Counted from the first letter of the stretch, positions 46,627-58,622 are shown. The stretch: DNA of 64,000 nucleotides from Colias croceus (GCF_905220415.1 NC_059545.1:9682001-9746000); one strand, 5' to 3'. Numbers and translations are program-made. The notes: a model not told the origin generated them from the sequence alone.

Positions 46627-46706
46627 ATGCCGAATAGCGCAGTAATAAACTGTAGAAACTCCACAGTTATGAGTGGCCGAGTTGTCGGAGATGTTTCCTT
46701 CCACCG
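46627..46706 (+). pseudogene. THAP-domain first-exon relic, copy 1
   Basis: ATG at 46627 opens MPNSAVINCRNSTVMSG, then RVVGDVSFHR, interrupted in phase 2 by a consensus donor (CG|GTAAGT at 46707). The pattern is that of the THAP-domain N-terminus: MP, zinc cysteines at residues 4 and 9, and FHR. Here residue 4 is Ser, so one zinc ligand is missing; the relative at 25048 keeps it. The upstream 100 bp looks like a 5' leader. No second exon with the Cys-x2-His pair was found downstream. I infer a decayed P-like transposase or THAP gene start carried in the duplicated block. Confidence 0.65.
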
Positions 46707-47239
46707 GTAAGTAATTTTCTAATCAGAATATGCACTATTTATTTTAAAATCAATTAAAGAATATTTGTGGAAAACGATCGTGACAAACATGGATACGAAA
46801 TCATACGGAATGATTCGGAATACATTGCGGCTTTTACTTGACTTCTTTGGAATGCTCATCAGAATGATGTCTAGTTTACTGTAATTTGAAAGGTAGTAAA
46901 ATAGAAATATTACTAAGAAAGATTTGATATTCTGTTTATTTTCATGGAACGATTTAAATTAAGAACTTGACCGTTTTTTTAAACTTCTTTAACCAAAACT
47001 ACATCTTTTCCGTATCTAATACACGCTTTTTTATTTAGCCTTTACTTGTGTAAGTAGGTACTTCAAACATAAATCTTCAATAAGAAATTATTTTACGTTA
47101 ATCGAATTTTAAACTACATTTCAAACTCACGCACGTCCAATTTCTTTCTAGATGGATTTTCAGATCAATTTACCGCACAAAGCCATAATATTATTTGAAC
47201 TTAACAAGTTCTACGCTTTAATTTCTCTAGCATTATATA

Positions 47240-49349
47240 TGTTACAGTCAAAACCCTGAACCAGTCAATAACGTTATTGACCGGTAAAATCAGTTAATAA
47301 GGATATTGACTAAGGGCGTCGGTTAATATCCTTATTAACTGATTTTATCTGATTAAACCAGTTAATAACGTTATTGACTAAGGGCATCGGTCAATATCCT
47401 TATTAACTGATTTTAAGTCGAGACATCTAGTCAATATAGGTTTTAACCGACGTGCCCAGTCAAAACTCATAAAAAGTTAAGGACGTTCGTGAAATTATAC
47501 TAGAAAATCATTTAAAAAGATTCATAGAACTTTTTAAAGTGCAATATTTAAGAGTTTTATGTTTTATTAATTAATTCGGGGTATTGTTTGTAAACTGCAA
47601 CCGCGCGAGAATACGTGCCCCAAAATATTTTTGAAGATGGCAATTGTGTTTTAATAACAACTAGGTTTCTGCCCGCAGCTTCGTCCGCGCAGTCAAAGAA
47701 AAACCGCATAGTTTCCGTTCCCGTGGGATTTCCGGGATTGCGTTAGTTTCTGATTTGATGGAGTGACCTGCAGGTGTACTTCGAAGACTGCTACTGGAAC
47801 TATTATACGAGTAGAGCTAGGTGTGCCGAGTTTGGGCTCGTTTTGTTAGTTAATATGTTGAGACCTTACCTCCGGACTTGATGGAGTGACCTGCAGGTGT
47901 ACTTCGAAGACTGCTACTGGTACTAATAGACGAGTAGAGCTAGGTGTGCCAAGTTTGGGCTCGTTTTGTTAGTTATGTTGAGACCTTACCTCCGGACTTG
48001 ATAGAGTGACCTGCAGGTGTACTTCGAAGACTGCTACTGGAACTAATAGAAGAGTAGAGCTAGGTGTGCCGAGTTTGGGCTTGTTTTGTTAGGTACGTTG
48101 AGACCTTACCTCCTGACTTGATGGAGTGACCTGCAGGTGTACTTCGAAGACTGCTACTGGAATTAACAGACGAGCAGAGCTAGATTTACCGAGTTTGGGC
48201 ACGTTTTGTTAGTTATGTTGAGACCTTACCTCCGGACTTGATGGAGTGACCAGCAGGTACTAACAAAACGAGCCCAAACTCGGCACACATAGCTCTACTC
48301 GTCTATTAGTTCCAGTAGCAGTCTTCGAAGTAAACCTGCAGGTCACTCCATCAAGTCCGGAGGTAAGGTCTCAACATAACTAACAAAACGAGCCCAAACT
48401 CGGCACACCTAGCTCTACTCGTATAATAGTTCCAGTAGCAGTCTTCGAAGTACACCTGCAGGTCATTCCATCAAGTCCGGATGTAAGGTCTCGACATAAC
48501 TAACAAAACGAGCCCAAACTCGGCACACCTAGCTCTACTCGTATAATAGTTCCAGTAGCAGTCTTCGAAGTACACCTGCAGGTCATTCCATCAAGTCCGG
48601 AGGTAAGGTCTCGACATAACTAACAAAACGAGCCCAAACTCGGCACACCTAGCTCTACTCGTCTATTAGTTCCAGTAGCAGTCTTCAAAGTACACCTGCA
48701 GGTCACTCCATCAAATCCGGAGGTAAGATCTCAACATAACTAACAAAACGAGCCCAAACTCGGCACACCTAGCTCTACTCGTATAAAAGTTCCAGTAGCA
48801 GTCTTCGAAGTACACCTGCAGGTCACTCCATCAAATCAGAAACTAACGCAATCCCGGAAATCCCACGGGAACGGAAACTATGCGGTTTTTCTTTGACTGG
48901 GTGGGCGAAGCTGCGGGCAGAAACCTAGTTGTTATTAAAACACAATTGCCATCTTCAAAAATATTTTGGGGCACGTATTCTCACGCGGTTGCAGTTTACA
49001 AACAATACCCTGAATTAATTAATAAAACATAAAACTCTTAAATATTGCACTTTAAAAAGTTCTATGAACCTTTTTAAATGATTTTCTAGTATAATTTCAC
49101 GAACGTCCTTAACTTTTTATGAGTTTTGACTGGTCACGTCGGTTAAAACCTATATTGACTAGATGTCTCGACTTAAAATCAGTTAATAAGGATATTGACC
49201 GATGCCCTTAGTCAATAACGTTATTAACTGGTTTAATCAGATAAAATCAGTTAATAAGGATATTAACCGACGCCCTTAGTCAATATCCTTATTAACTGAT
49301 TTTACCGGTCAATAACGTTATTGACTGGTTCAGGGTTTTGACTGTAACA
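47240..49349. mobile_element. 2110-bp palindromic (foldback) element, copy 2
   Basis: Exact counterpart of 43988-46097 shifted by 3252, with the same TATA flanks (47236-47239 and 49350-49353). It was created by the tandem duplication and not by a new insertion, since the flanks are the same. Confidence 0.85.
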
Positions 49350-49878
49350 TATACAATAATGGTCTTTCCTTTAATAGAATAGTTCGTAACTGACTCAAGG
49401 AGTGAGTTTCCTTGCGTGTTGTGGCTTATCTGACGAATTTATTTTATTTCTCTCCTAAATTTATTGCTACCGACATGTTATAAGGAAAGCGCCAAATTAC
49501 GTGTTTCGTGTTCGCTGATTACTATGTTTGTTTTATTTATTGTTTGTTTATTCTCTTAGACGTAATAATGCAGGTTATTTTTGGTGGTTACTACTTCCTA
49601 CTTCTTTGTATTGATAGGTTGACAAAATGCTACGCGCTTTATAGGTTTAGGTCTTCATAAAGGTTAGGCCTTCAACAAGACAAGTCAATAATATCTAGGT
49701 ATGCTGCCAGTTTAATAATTTATAAGTATTAGGTACACAGACATACATTAAGATAGACTACGCGAGTGTATGTACTTCCCGTGTCCAAACTAAGCATAAA
49801 ACGCTTGCTTGACGCTTACCTACACTCATTCCGCGCTTGCAGTTCGCCAAGGAAAGACGTGAAACGGAATAGAGTAAA

Positions 49879-49958
49879 ATGCCGAATAGCGCAGTAATAA
49901 ACTGTAGAAACTCCACAGTTATGAGTGGCCGAGTTGTCGGAGATGTTTCCTTCCACCG
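49879..49958 (+). pseudogene. THAP-domain first-exon relic, copy 2
   Basis: Exact copy of 46627-46706 shifted by 3252 with the duplication, with the same Cys-to-Ser change at residue 4 and the same GTAAGT donor at 49959. No downstream THAP second half was recognised in 49959-52190. Confidence 0.65.
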
Positions 49959-50092
49959 GTAAGTAATTTTCTAATCAGAATATGCACTATTTATTTTAAA
50001 ATCAATTAAAGAATATTTGTGGAAAACGATCGTGACAAACATGGATACGAAATCATACGGAATGATTCGGAATACATTGCGGCTTTTACTTG

Positions 50093-51444
50093 GCACGGTA
50101 AAGATGGCGTCGTATCATAATATGCAATGAATAGCGTCTTCTCATTTTTCTGTTCTCATTTTTCTGTCCAATTTTGTGTTTAGTGATGTTCATTCGATGC
50201 AACAGTTCTCGATTCTAATCGATTTTGTAATCGAACACGAACATCGAACTTTTCGTTTAGTTTCTAAAAATTGTTCTTTTTGTTTGAGTTAGACTCGTCC
50301 ATATTCTACAACAAAAAAGATAAGTACCTACTTATAATAAATAATATGGGAAATATTATCTAATTATAATATAATATTTAATAAATTCTAGTCTTGAATC
50401 GATTTTGTAATCGATTACGATTCATTTATTTGACTACCTCTTAGACATAGATCTGGTTTGTGAACTACCTACTAACAAGGAAAACCACGGAATACGTAAG
50501 GTGTTTTAATATTAGTGTACGAATTATAATAGCGTAGGTAAACTTACTTGAAAATATAGAGAATTTATGAAGATCACGCGAAGATCAGCACCCAAATTTC
50601 CTCCAATTCGTTTTTGCGCTCGTGCACACAACCTCTCATTGAAAAGTCTATCATCGTACTCCTATACTAGAATCGCCGCGCGAGTGGCGTCCCTAATCGA
50701 TTTAGCTTAAAATGAAATTTCCATCACTAAAAAGCGCTCGTGACGTCATAACGCGTCAAGGTCAGTACAAAAAATATGACACGCTTGGTTTTCATACAGA
50801 TCGCGGTACTTGCGTTGTCTAATTAATATAATATGTCTGTGATTAGGTACTATTAATAATTTATAAGTATTAATACCTTGCGAATTATAAATGCGAAAGT
50901 ATTTTTCTGTTCATGTTGCTCGATGATGAAAAATTTATGCGAAAATTGTGATATACGTACCTTTTTGTCATCAAGACCAATTGCATAAATATTCTGCGAA
51001 CAAAACCGTAATGCAAGTTAAAAAAGTGGTATAGAAACATATGTGAAACCGCTTTTGTCTCCTTAAAAAGACGTATCTTTATTCAATTCAACTCAGAACA
51101 AGTTGATAGAACAAGCAACTTAATTACCACCTAATACCGAGTTACGAACAGGCCCCTCTAGAGACATGTGACATGTGAATTGATTCAATTTATCTTCATA
51201 AAAAGGATCCCACGGGTGGAGAGTTTCTTATCGAAATGCCAAGACCAGGCCCGACGTGCTGTTATATAAAATATGTTTTGCACGTTTCGAAATATATGTT
51301 AATTTGGGAATAGTATTGTGTAAAGTTTTTGAAGTTAGATAACTTTGGTAAATAGACTTAGAAGAGCAAACTAGCATATTAAAAATATTTAAAGATTTAT
51401 GATAGAGCGGTTTGCTGCAAGAGATTAATAATAATCGGGCTAAA
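50093..51444. other. Non-coding DNA after the duplication
   Basis: No gene supported. ATCGATTTTGTAATCGA occurs twice (about 50217 and 50399), and TTTAGTGATG near 50178 has its inverse CATCACTAAA near 50728, a weak hint of a DNA element. Confidence 0.4.
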
Positions 51445-51522
51445 ATATGGCGTGCCATAGGAGAGACCTGTGTCCAACAGCGGACTAATATACTTAGATT
51501 GAGACGACGACGACGACGACGA
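51445..51522 (+). repeat. LINE 3' tail with (GAC)n
   Basis: TGCCATAGGAGAGACCTGTG, TCCAACAGCGGACTAATATA, then a (GAC)n tract (51502-51522). A 'GGAGAGGCCT...CAGCAGTGGGA...' segment with a trinucleotide tail is common at 3' ends of lepidopteran LINEs. 5'-truncated. Confidence 0.65.
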
Positions 51523-51526
51523 GAGC

Positions 51527-51762
51527 GACTATGTTTTATATTATGTAGTGATAAAAGCGTCATAATCACTATCACTACATAGTATAAAACAAAGTCGCTT
51601 TCTCTGTCCCTATGTCCCTTTGTATGCTTAAATCTTTAAAACTACGCAACGGATTTTGATGCGGTTTTTTTATTAGATAGAGTGATTCAAGAGGAAGATT
51701 TTACTATAAAATTTATTAGGTTTTAGACAAAGCGGGCGAAGCCGCGGGCGGTAAGTTAGTAC
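51527..51762 (+). repeat. Family D repeat with a head-to-head stub
   Basis: The full family-D copy (51567-51762: CACTACATAGTATAAAACAA to GCGGGCGAAGCCGCGGGCGG, TAAGTTAGTA) is preceded by an inverted stub GCGACTATGTTTTATATTA and TGTAGTGATA (51533-51555). This gives a small palindrome of about 30-bp arms at 51527-51600. Confidence 0.8.
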
Positions 51763-52194
51763 GTTATATTCTATTTAATAGGCGACTGTAATTATTGTAT
51801 ATCAAAATATTCAACGGCATTTTTACAGTTGTCTTTTTTTGAATCGAACATTAACCGCATTCATGCAATTGAACTTAACGTTCAAATTGATAAAAGCTAA
51901 CTGCAAAGCCAAAACTTTAATCAGCATTTAAGGGTCCATATAATATCACCTCATAACGTTATTTAAATATTTTCACGGTTCAATGCTATTTATACAGATT
52001 TCATGCTCTTTGTAAACGAGTACACAAATGTGAATAGATGAAAATATTCTATTGAATACTTGAAACATTTTCACTTCATATTTCTGACATTTTATTCATG
52101 CTTGTATTACTCTGTATTCATGTATGCGTGAAGTTGTAGGATTTTTATTTGATTTTGTGCAACTGTTATCTATATTTAGAAAAACATATATATA

Positions 52195-53110
52195 CACACC
52201 GGCACAATTAGCGGAACAAAAAAAAAGTGAGACTATGAGATAATAACGCATATATTTGACGAAAATGTAATTAGATACAAAATAACAAGTTGATTAACAT
52301 CTTTTAACAACGACTTTGAAAAGTCTTCGTTATTTTTTATTGAAATATTAAGAAATTTGAAATAAGTGAAATTTTTAGATGATTATGAACCATCACAAAA
52401 AAATAAAAAAAGTAAGCATTAAATGAATTGACAATAAAATTAAAGCAAATTTAATAACGAGTGTTTCCCCCTCTTGCTCTGATTACGGTTTCCATTCGTC
52501 TCGGCTTGCTACAGATTATGTTATCGATGATTTCTTGAGGCAACCGCTCCCACTTCTCAAGTAATTCGTTTCAAAGTTCATTCAGATTGTTGGGGGGTGG
52601 CATTCTAGATTTAACCCTTCTTTTTAGCAAGTCCCAGACATGCTTTATCGGATTCATATCGGGGGAATTTGCTGGCCACTGCATCACCGGTATACCTACG
52701 TGGCTCAGATATGCCTGTACCGATTGTGCACTATGAGCAGGAGCATTATCTTGCATTAGAATAAAGTAGTCACCAATAAATGGGGCAAATGGTACAACAT
52801 GTTCTTCTTAAATGTCTCTGATGTATCTATCTGCTGTTATGGTCCCTCCTGTGACTATCAATAACTCCGTGCGAGCTCTCAAACATATCCCTCCCCAAAC
52901 CATTATTGAGCCGCCACCATAAGCCACTGTGTGTTCAAAATTAGACTATATTTGGCGTTCTCCTCTGTGTTTCCATATTCGCTGTCTCCCATTGATCTGT
53001 TTTAAAATAACTCTGCACTCATCAGTAAAGAGAACCTGCTGCCATTCCTTCAAATCCCAGACGATGTTCTCGCGTATCGGTTTCTGTTCCTCTAATTGTG
53101 CCGGTGTGTG
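52195..53110 (-). pseudogene. Tc1-like transposon with internally deleted, inactivated transposase
   Basis: Ends are inverted CACACCGGCACAATTAGCGG / CCTCTAATTGTGCCGGTGTG, and TA-rich targets flank both sides. On the minus strand, directly inside the right end, a single frame encodes the catalytic half of a Tc1-type DD34E transposase: LKEWQQVLFTDECRV (first Asp), AYGGGSIMVWGGICL, MQDNAPAHSAQSV (second Asp) and SPDMNPIKHVWDLLKRRV. The third acidic residue, normally the Glu of NPIE, is Lys, 34 residues after the second Asp. Three stops interrupt the frame: after GERQI, after RYIRDI and after NNLNEL. The whole N-terminal DNA-binding region is missing, so the right terminal repeat lies next to the core. 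The element ends at a TAA near 52451 followed by about 250 bp of AT-rich tail. It is inactive. Confidence 0.93.
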
Positions 53111-53721
53111 TATATTTCCAAAATTATTGTAGATTGTCTGACGATTACGGAGTTCAGCGTAAACAAACAATCAAAATATAATAATTAGTGTAAATTGGAG
53201 GCCTAAATATTATAGCCTTACACTTGTATTTCATAAAAAAATGTTGAAAAACTTCCTTCAGTTTTCGTTATTTTTAAAGTCATTTTTAATAAATAGTTGA
53301 TACTTTTTTGTACATTATACTATCCCAAAAGATTAAGAACTATAAAATCAGTTTGTAAACTTAAGGGTAACCCATATTCCTTATTCATAATACACCTGTA
53401 ACTTATAACTAACGCGTAAACTTCGGAATAACTTAGTGCTGGGCTTTGTCTTTACATAAATATCTCAGTCAATTTTAATATTCTTCATATTTATGTAATT
53501 AAAATAGTTATTTTTCTGGTTTGAAACGATTAGACTTTAAATTACGAAGACAATATTATGTTATTTCAAATTTAGTACATACCATACATACTCAAACGAT
53601 AGAAAAACAATTTTTCTTTTTCTTAATTATCACACACCCGAAATAACACAATAAACCTCCATACAAACAAAATAAATAGCTACACAATAAAAAAAAAACA
53701 TAGACATTTCAAAGTATGTAG
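53111..53721. other. AT-rich intronic DNA
   Basis: Nothing recognised. Confidence 0.4.
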
Positions 53722-53731
53722 GTTCCGTTAA

Positions 53732-53941
53732 CCGCTTCCTTGGTACAGTGGTTGACGCGTGGGCGTAGCACCGAAGGGTCCTGGGTTCGATTCCCGGTGG
53801 AGACGAAGAAGAAAAAATGTCTCGGTCTGGTAGGACACAGAAGGCTGATCACCTACTTGTCCCTAAAGAAAATCGATCAGTTAAACAGATGTATAATGCA
53901 TCCGCCCCCTACCCCACTTGGGGACATGTGTCTTCACTTAT
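53732..53941 (+). mobile_element. tRNA-derived SINE with 10-bp target duplication
   Basis: A tRNA-like head with a degenerate A box (TTGGTACAGTGGTTG, about 53740) and a canonical B box (GGGTTCGATTCCC, 53783-53795). Then AAATGTCTCGGTCTGGTAGG and AAAATCGATCAGTTAAACAG, and a tail ending CCACTTGGGGACATGTG. A perfect 10-bp direct repeat GTTCCGTTAA flanks it (53722-53731 and 53942-53951). The body is the kind seen in noctuid-type lepidopteran SINEs. The 71-aa frame at 53740-53955 is the SINE. Confidence 0.88.
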
Positions 53942-54310
53942 GTTCCGTTAAATAGCATTGCGGTTGCTAATAGCTTAAGAGAAAGCACAAATCTTATTTT
54001 CATTTTCAATCCAGAATTTATAGTGAAAAAACGAGCATAAGTATAAAATTAATGAAACATTTCACTAAAAAGTAGCGTCTACCAACAAACTAGTGTTACT
54101 AGAGCTAACACGGTTAGCTGTAAAGATAAAGTTAACTACTTAAACATGAACTTTCTAGGCTACGCTAAGAGCTTGCTGACTCGGCGTTTTGTAAAGCTGA
54201 ATTTTGATTAATAGTCACATACACTATTCGAAATAAAGTGAAGGTATGTCGACTGTTATGAATGTTAATGTTTATTATGTGTCTGGATACAATTTCTATG
54301 TATAAAGATA

Positions 54311-54482
54311 ACTAGGTTTCTGCCCGCGGCTTCGCCCGCCCTTTTTCCCAGGATAAAAAGTAGCCTATGTCCTTTCTCGGGTATCAAAATATCTCCATAC
54401 CAAATTTCATGAAAATTGGTTCAGTAGTTAAGGCGTGATTGAGTAACAGACAGAGTTACTTTCGGATTTATAATATTAATAG
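54311..54482 (-). repeat. Short dispersed repeat, family A
   Basis: Reverse copy from ACTAGGTTTCTGCCCGCGG to CGGATTTATAATATTAATAG. The middle CCCGTGGGATTTCC segment is deleted. Confidence 0.8.
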
Positions 54483-55157
54483 TACCTATGGATGATTTAA
54501 GTATATAGACTATAGTACCTATAGACTAGATTTTATTATTACATATTACTGACGGTAGAGCTCGCATACAATAATACTTCTACAAATATATAAAATGATG
54601 AGAGTTTTTTTATTTGTTTGATCTCAGAAACTAAACTGCTGGACCGATTTAAAAACAAATATTTCACCGTTCCGTGAGTTCTGAGGGAATATATTATGAA
54701 CATGATAATATGTACTAAGGGTGGACTTATATAATATATATTTTATGTAAAGCACGCGAGCGCATTCACGAGCGAAAGTTAGTAAAGTATTTATTGTATC
54801 TAAAATGGATATTGCATTCCCTGGTGCATTATAAGCTGTGACTTATTTTGAAATCGATCCTCTCTATGAGCCAGAACGAAATCAGCCTTTTGTGCTGCGC
54901 CAGACTAATTCTTTTTTATGAGTTTATATCTCAAATTGAACTTGCAATAATATAGTAGTAAAGAAAGGAAAATAAATTGAAAACTTTTCTATAAAGGGTT
55001 CATAAAACTATATAATAGTATAGCTAAAGTTTGATAAATATTTAAATGGAAACGAGACAAGAAACTATTGAATAAATAGTCTCAATGCCTTTGTAAAATG
55101 GACCACAATATGAATTCATTGTTGAATTTCATACGAATACTTTTATTTATATCTAAT
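54483..55157. other. AT-rich intronic DNA with a diverged repeat
   Basis: At about 54590-54785 there is a decayed family-A/B-like repeat (AAACTGCTGGACCGATTTAA ... GAGCGAAAGTTAGTA). Otherwise nothing. Confidence 0.45.
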
Positions 55158-55347
55158 ACTAGCTGTTCCCCTGGGTTTCACCCGCATTGCTCCGCTCCTG
55201 TTGGTCTTAGCGTGATGATATATAGCCTATAGCCTTCCTCGATAAATGGACTAACACCGAAAATATTTTTCAAATCGGACCAGTAGTCCCCGATATTAGC
55301 GCATTCAAACAAACAAACAAACTCTTCAGCTTTATAATATTAGTATA
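55158..55347 (+). repeat. Short dispersed repeat, family B
   Basis: TACTAGCTGTTCCCCTGGG, TTTCACCCGCATTGCTCCGC to CTTTATAATATTAGTATAG. Complete copy. Confidence 0.85.
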
Positions 55348-57223
55348 GATTTGTCCCTAAAATATGTATATTAGTTGCTTATTCAAGTTTTACTTAGCCA
55401 ACCTGAAAAGGGTTTAAATATCAATCTACGATATATTGGAAATCTGTGTTTAAGGGTTCATTCCCGAAGCATTTATTTATTTATATATTATTATTATTAT
55501 TTAGTTTATTTATTTATTTATTTATTTAACTCTTTAATAGTTGTACAGAATAGTTGTACAGAAGCCTTAGAACTACTTACACATAGAACAGAGTACAACT
55601 ATTTTGGCGGCCTTATCACTTAGTTTATTATTTCTATTAAATATAGTAAATAAATCCCGTGTCCCTAGTGGGAAATTTCAATGATCGATTTTTCTTTTGG
55701 GGAAAATATAAACCGCCTTAATGTGGATCTTGTTTTTAACCAGGTTATTTAGATATTATCTTATGAGATTTATTCGAACCTCAACGCGGTTCTTAATATT
55801 CGTGTGACTTTAGTAAAAAAATATTATATAAAAAAAATATTGTAACTGAATTGACTATTAGAATACCAATTTACATGCAGTTATTTTTTATTAATATTCG
55901 AAAAATCCTGTCGTTACGTTCTTTCCTTACCATGTATACGACACTTTTAAAATAATTTAATTTGAGCTTTAATTTTTAAGCTGCAATACAAATTAATTAC
56001 ATAGTCAACCTGTCGATCTAAACGCTATTTAGTTGCAAATCGCTCCATGATTGCACATCGTTGTATGTCTTAGCTGACGTGCATGTAAATTGGTGTCCGG
56101 AGATTCAATCTGTTTGCTGTCCATGCTTGTACATGCTACATCACACATGTAGCTAAATAATATACCCAAATTATATACGTAAGGAAATTGTTTAAGAGCA
56201 ATAAAATAAAAAAATGCCTTTATTTGAAAGTGTTTTGACTTTGTACAAAACTCAAACTTTATTATTATTTGTGCTTAAAATATCTGAAAATAGATTTTTA
56301 ATCTGAATTACGTGTATTTCGATTGTTAATGCGCCATGAAACTAATTAGATTCATTATTTATTTATTTTATTTATTTTGCATATAATTCGGATATCGCAG
56401 AACCATATTTTGTTAGTAAAATAAAAAGCCCAAGTATTAGTGTTAGTAATTACAACTAAAAACTAAGTCCTAATAACTAATAACTAAGTCCACCATAGGA
56501 CACTCTACGCGACATTATAAAACACAGTAGTTATAATTTGAAAATAACATTGCAGTAGATTCAAGATAGGTAAAAAATAAAACCTCTTTAAATGTCAATG
56601 TTAGAATAACTTCTCTACATACTATTGTGGTTATTTTTATTGTATCTATCAAACTACGAAACGAAGCCCATAATAAATCCAACCTCTATCACAAGAGAAT
56701 TTCATCCAGCCACAAATACGTTAATAATATATATGTATATTGCTTCGACATTATTAACCATACTCGTGGTTATTGGTTAAACAATTTAAATCACTTAAAG
56801 CGAAATTACACCTTTATCAACGTAATAAGTAGCAATTCGCTTGTTATATAAATACAAAAGTATTGTTTATATGCACTCTTGTAATAGTTGTACAAAGCTT
56901 TTTCAACAGTTCTCGTAACTGTTGAAAAAGTTAATTGTTGAAAAATTTAGTTAATGTTAGGTAGTTAATATTACCTAAATGTTATTTTACAATGTATCCT
57001 AATAAGTAATAAGTATATTTTTTTTTAAACAAACAGATAGAGATCAATTATTAATTTTTCAAGAGGTGTAAGTAATAGCTAATATAATAAAATTAAAAAG
57101 TAATATACTTACTTCTTTGTACCACGTGACCAGATTCCAATGATAAGAAACTCTTTGGATATTTTCTCTTCCCAAGTCATTAAAAGTATAGTATGTTCCA
57201 GTATGTTCATATACTTATATTCT
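55348..57223. other. AT-rich intronic DNA
   Basis: A (TTTA)n tract is at about 55503-55530, and a short inverted pair AACAGTTCTCGTAACTGTT is near 56910. No gene. Confidence 0.4.
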
Positions 57224-57413
57224 GTGCTTCACGGTTTCACCCGCATGACTCCGCTCCTGTTGGTCTTAGCGTGATAATAATATATCGCCTTCCTCGATGA
57301 ATCATATATATCTAACGCCGTAAGAATTTTTCAAATCGGACCTGTAGTCCCTGAGATTAGCGCGTTTAAACAAACAGACAAACTTTTCAGCTTTATAATA
57401 TAAGAATAGATTA
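57224..57413 (+). repeat. Short dispersed repeat, family B
   Basis: CTTCACGGTTTCACCCGCAT to CTTTATAATATAAGAATAG. Slightly diverged. Confidence 0.8.
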
Positions 57414-58380
57414 GATTTGAACAAGCTCGACTCATTAGTACCACATGACAAATGTAATTCCAAATCAACAGTAACATTCCCAGGTTGTAATCAAGCAAAT
57501 ATTCAAACGGAAAATTAATTTGTTTAATGAAGGGCCGAAATATAACCTAAATATTCAAGACTCGTTTGAGGCTAACATTTCACACGCGCGTCCTTTGAAA
57601 TATATTCATAAACGAAATTGAAGGATTCCAGTTTACTTGAATAGTAAATCTGACTTGTTTCTGAACGTATTTGAGCTTAATGTTTGTTTAAATATTTAGT
57701 GTACATTTTGGAACTTGATAGAGCTGTAGTTTTGAGTGCAGTTTAAATTCGTGCATATAAGTTAGTAGTATGCAGTTTTGGAATAGTATATATTTTGTCA
57801 GGAAAGAACACACACAAATCTTTACAACATTTTGAAAAAGAAAACAGGATTGAGGCAATAAAAAATGTATTTTTAACAAACGTTTATTTTTTCTTCAACC
57901 AAAAATAAAAATTAAACAAAAAGGCAGCAGTTTAGTTTGGCTCGGCTTTTTACATTTTCCTTCGTGAAAGTAAAGTGTTCATAAATATATTAGAATCGAT
58001 TTCTATGCTGTGATATTGAACCTTGTGTCGTTAGGGAAACCCGTGTTTTATAACAACTTCGGTGTAAAATATTGAAAGTTCTAGATTTATTGCTAAACTC
58101 AAAGTTTAGTAAAATAACTCTAGAATTCAATCTGACATCGAATCTGAACTTAGCTTTTTATACTCCGGTTCTCAGGGATTATAATTTTCTATTCGAATTG
58201 AATTTGGACCTAAAATAAATCAAACATTAAGTCGTCTCTATAAAGAAAGTCAATTTTTCTAACATTACACGATGGAGTTAGTTTAGTTTAGTTAAATTGC
58301 TGACGAATAAGGTTTCGAATTCTGCATAAACAATAAATTTAATTGTAAACGTCCTTTCCACACTCCGCTTGATGATCCAT
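57414..58380. other. AT-rich intronic DNA
   Basis: No gene or repeat recognised. Confidence 0.4.
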
Positions 58381-58622
58381 ACCTACTAATATTATAAATG
58401 CGAAAGTAACTGTGTCTGTCTATCTGTTACTCAATCACGCCGTAACTACTGAACCAATTTGCATGAAATTTGGTATAGAGATATTTTGATACCCGAGAAA
58501 GGACGTAGGCTACTTTTTACCCCGGGAAATAGGATCGGTTTTATCCCGGAAATCCCACGGGAACGGGAACTATGCGGGTTTTTCTTTGACTGCGCGGGCG
58601 AAGCTGCGGGTGGAAAGCTAGT
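58381..58622 (+). repeat. Short dispersed repeat, family A
   Basis: CCTACTAATATTATAAATG to GCGGGCGAAGCTGCGGGTGG and AAAGCTAGTAA. Very close to the 43217-43462 copy, including GGCTACTTTTTACCC. Confidence 0.85.

Larger units (their letters stand above)
43589..46840. repeat. 3252-bp tandem duplication, copy 1
   Basis: Starts ACTTCTTTGGAATGCTCATC and ends ATTGCGGCTTTTACTTG. The next base (46841) restarts the same sequence. Layout: 399 bp of AT-rich flank, the 2110-bp palindromic element (43988-46097), then 743 bp of right flank carrying a THAP first-exon relic. All stretches I compared with copy 2 were identical, and anchors along the unit keep a constant offset of 3252. Confidence 0.97.
46841..50092. 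repeat. 3252-bp tandem duplication, copy 2
   Basis: Head-to-tail repeat of 43589-46840 without visible mismatch or indel, including rare private variants within the 120-bp arrays (for example AATTAACAGACGAGC). After 50092 the sequence changes to GCACGGTAAAGATGGCGTCG. Before copy 1 the flank is TTTAGTAGATACTTT. Confidence 0.97.

Noticed and set aside
50178..50738. DNA element with TTTAGTGATG inverted ends
   Set aside because: Only about 10 bp of inverted similarity and no target duplication could be found.
53740..53815. A tRNA gene
   Set aside because: A and B boxes are present, but the sequence continues as a SINE body with its own target duplication, and the cloverleaf is not convincing.
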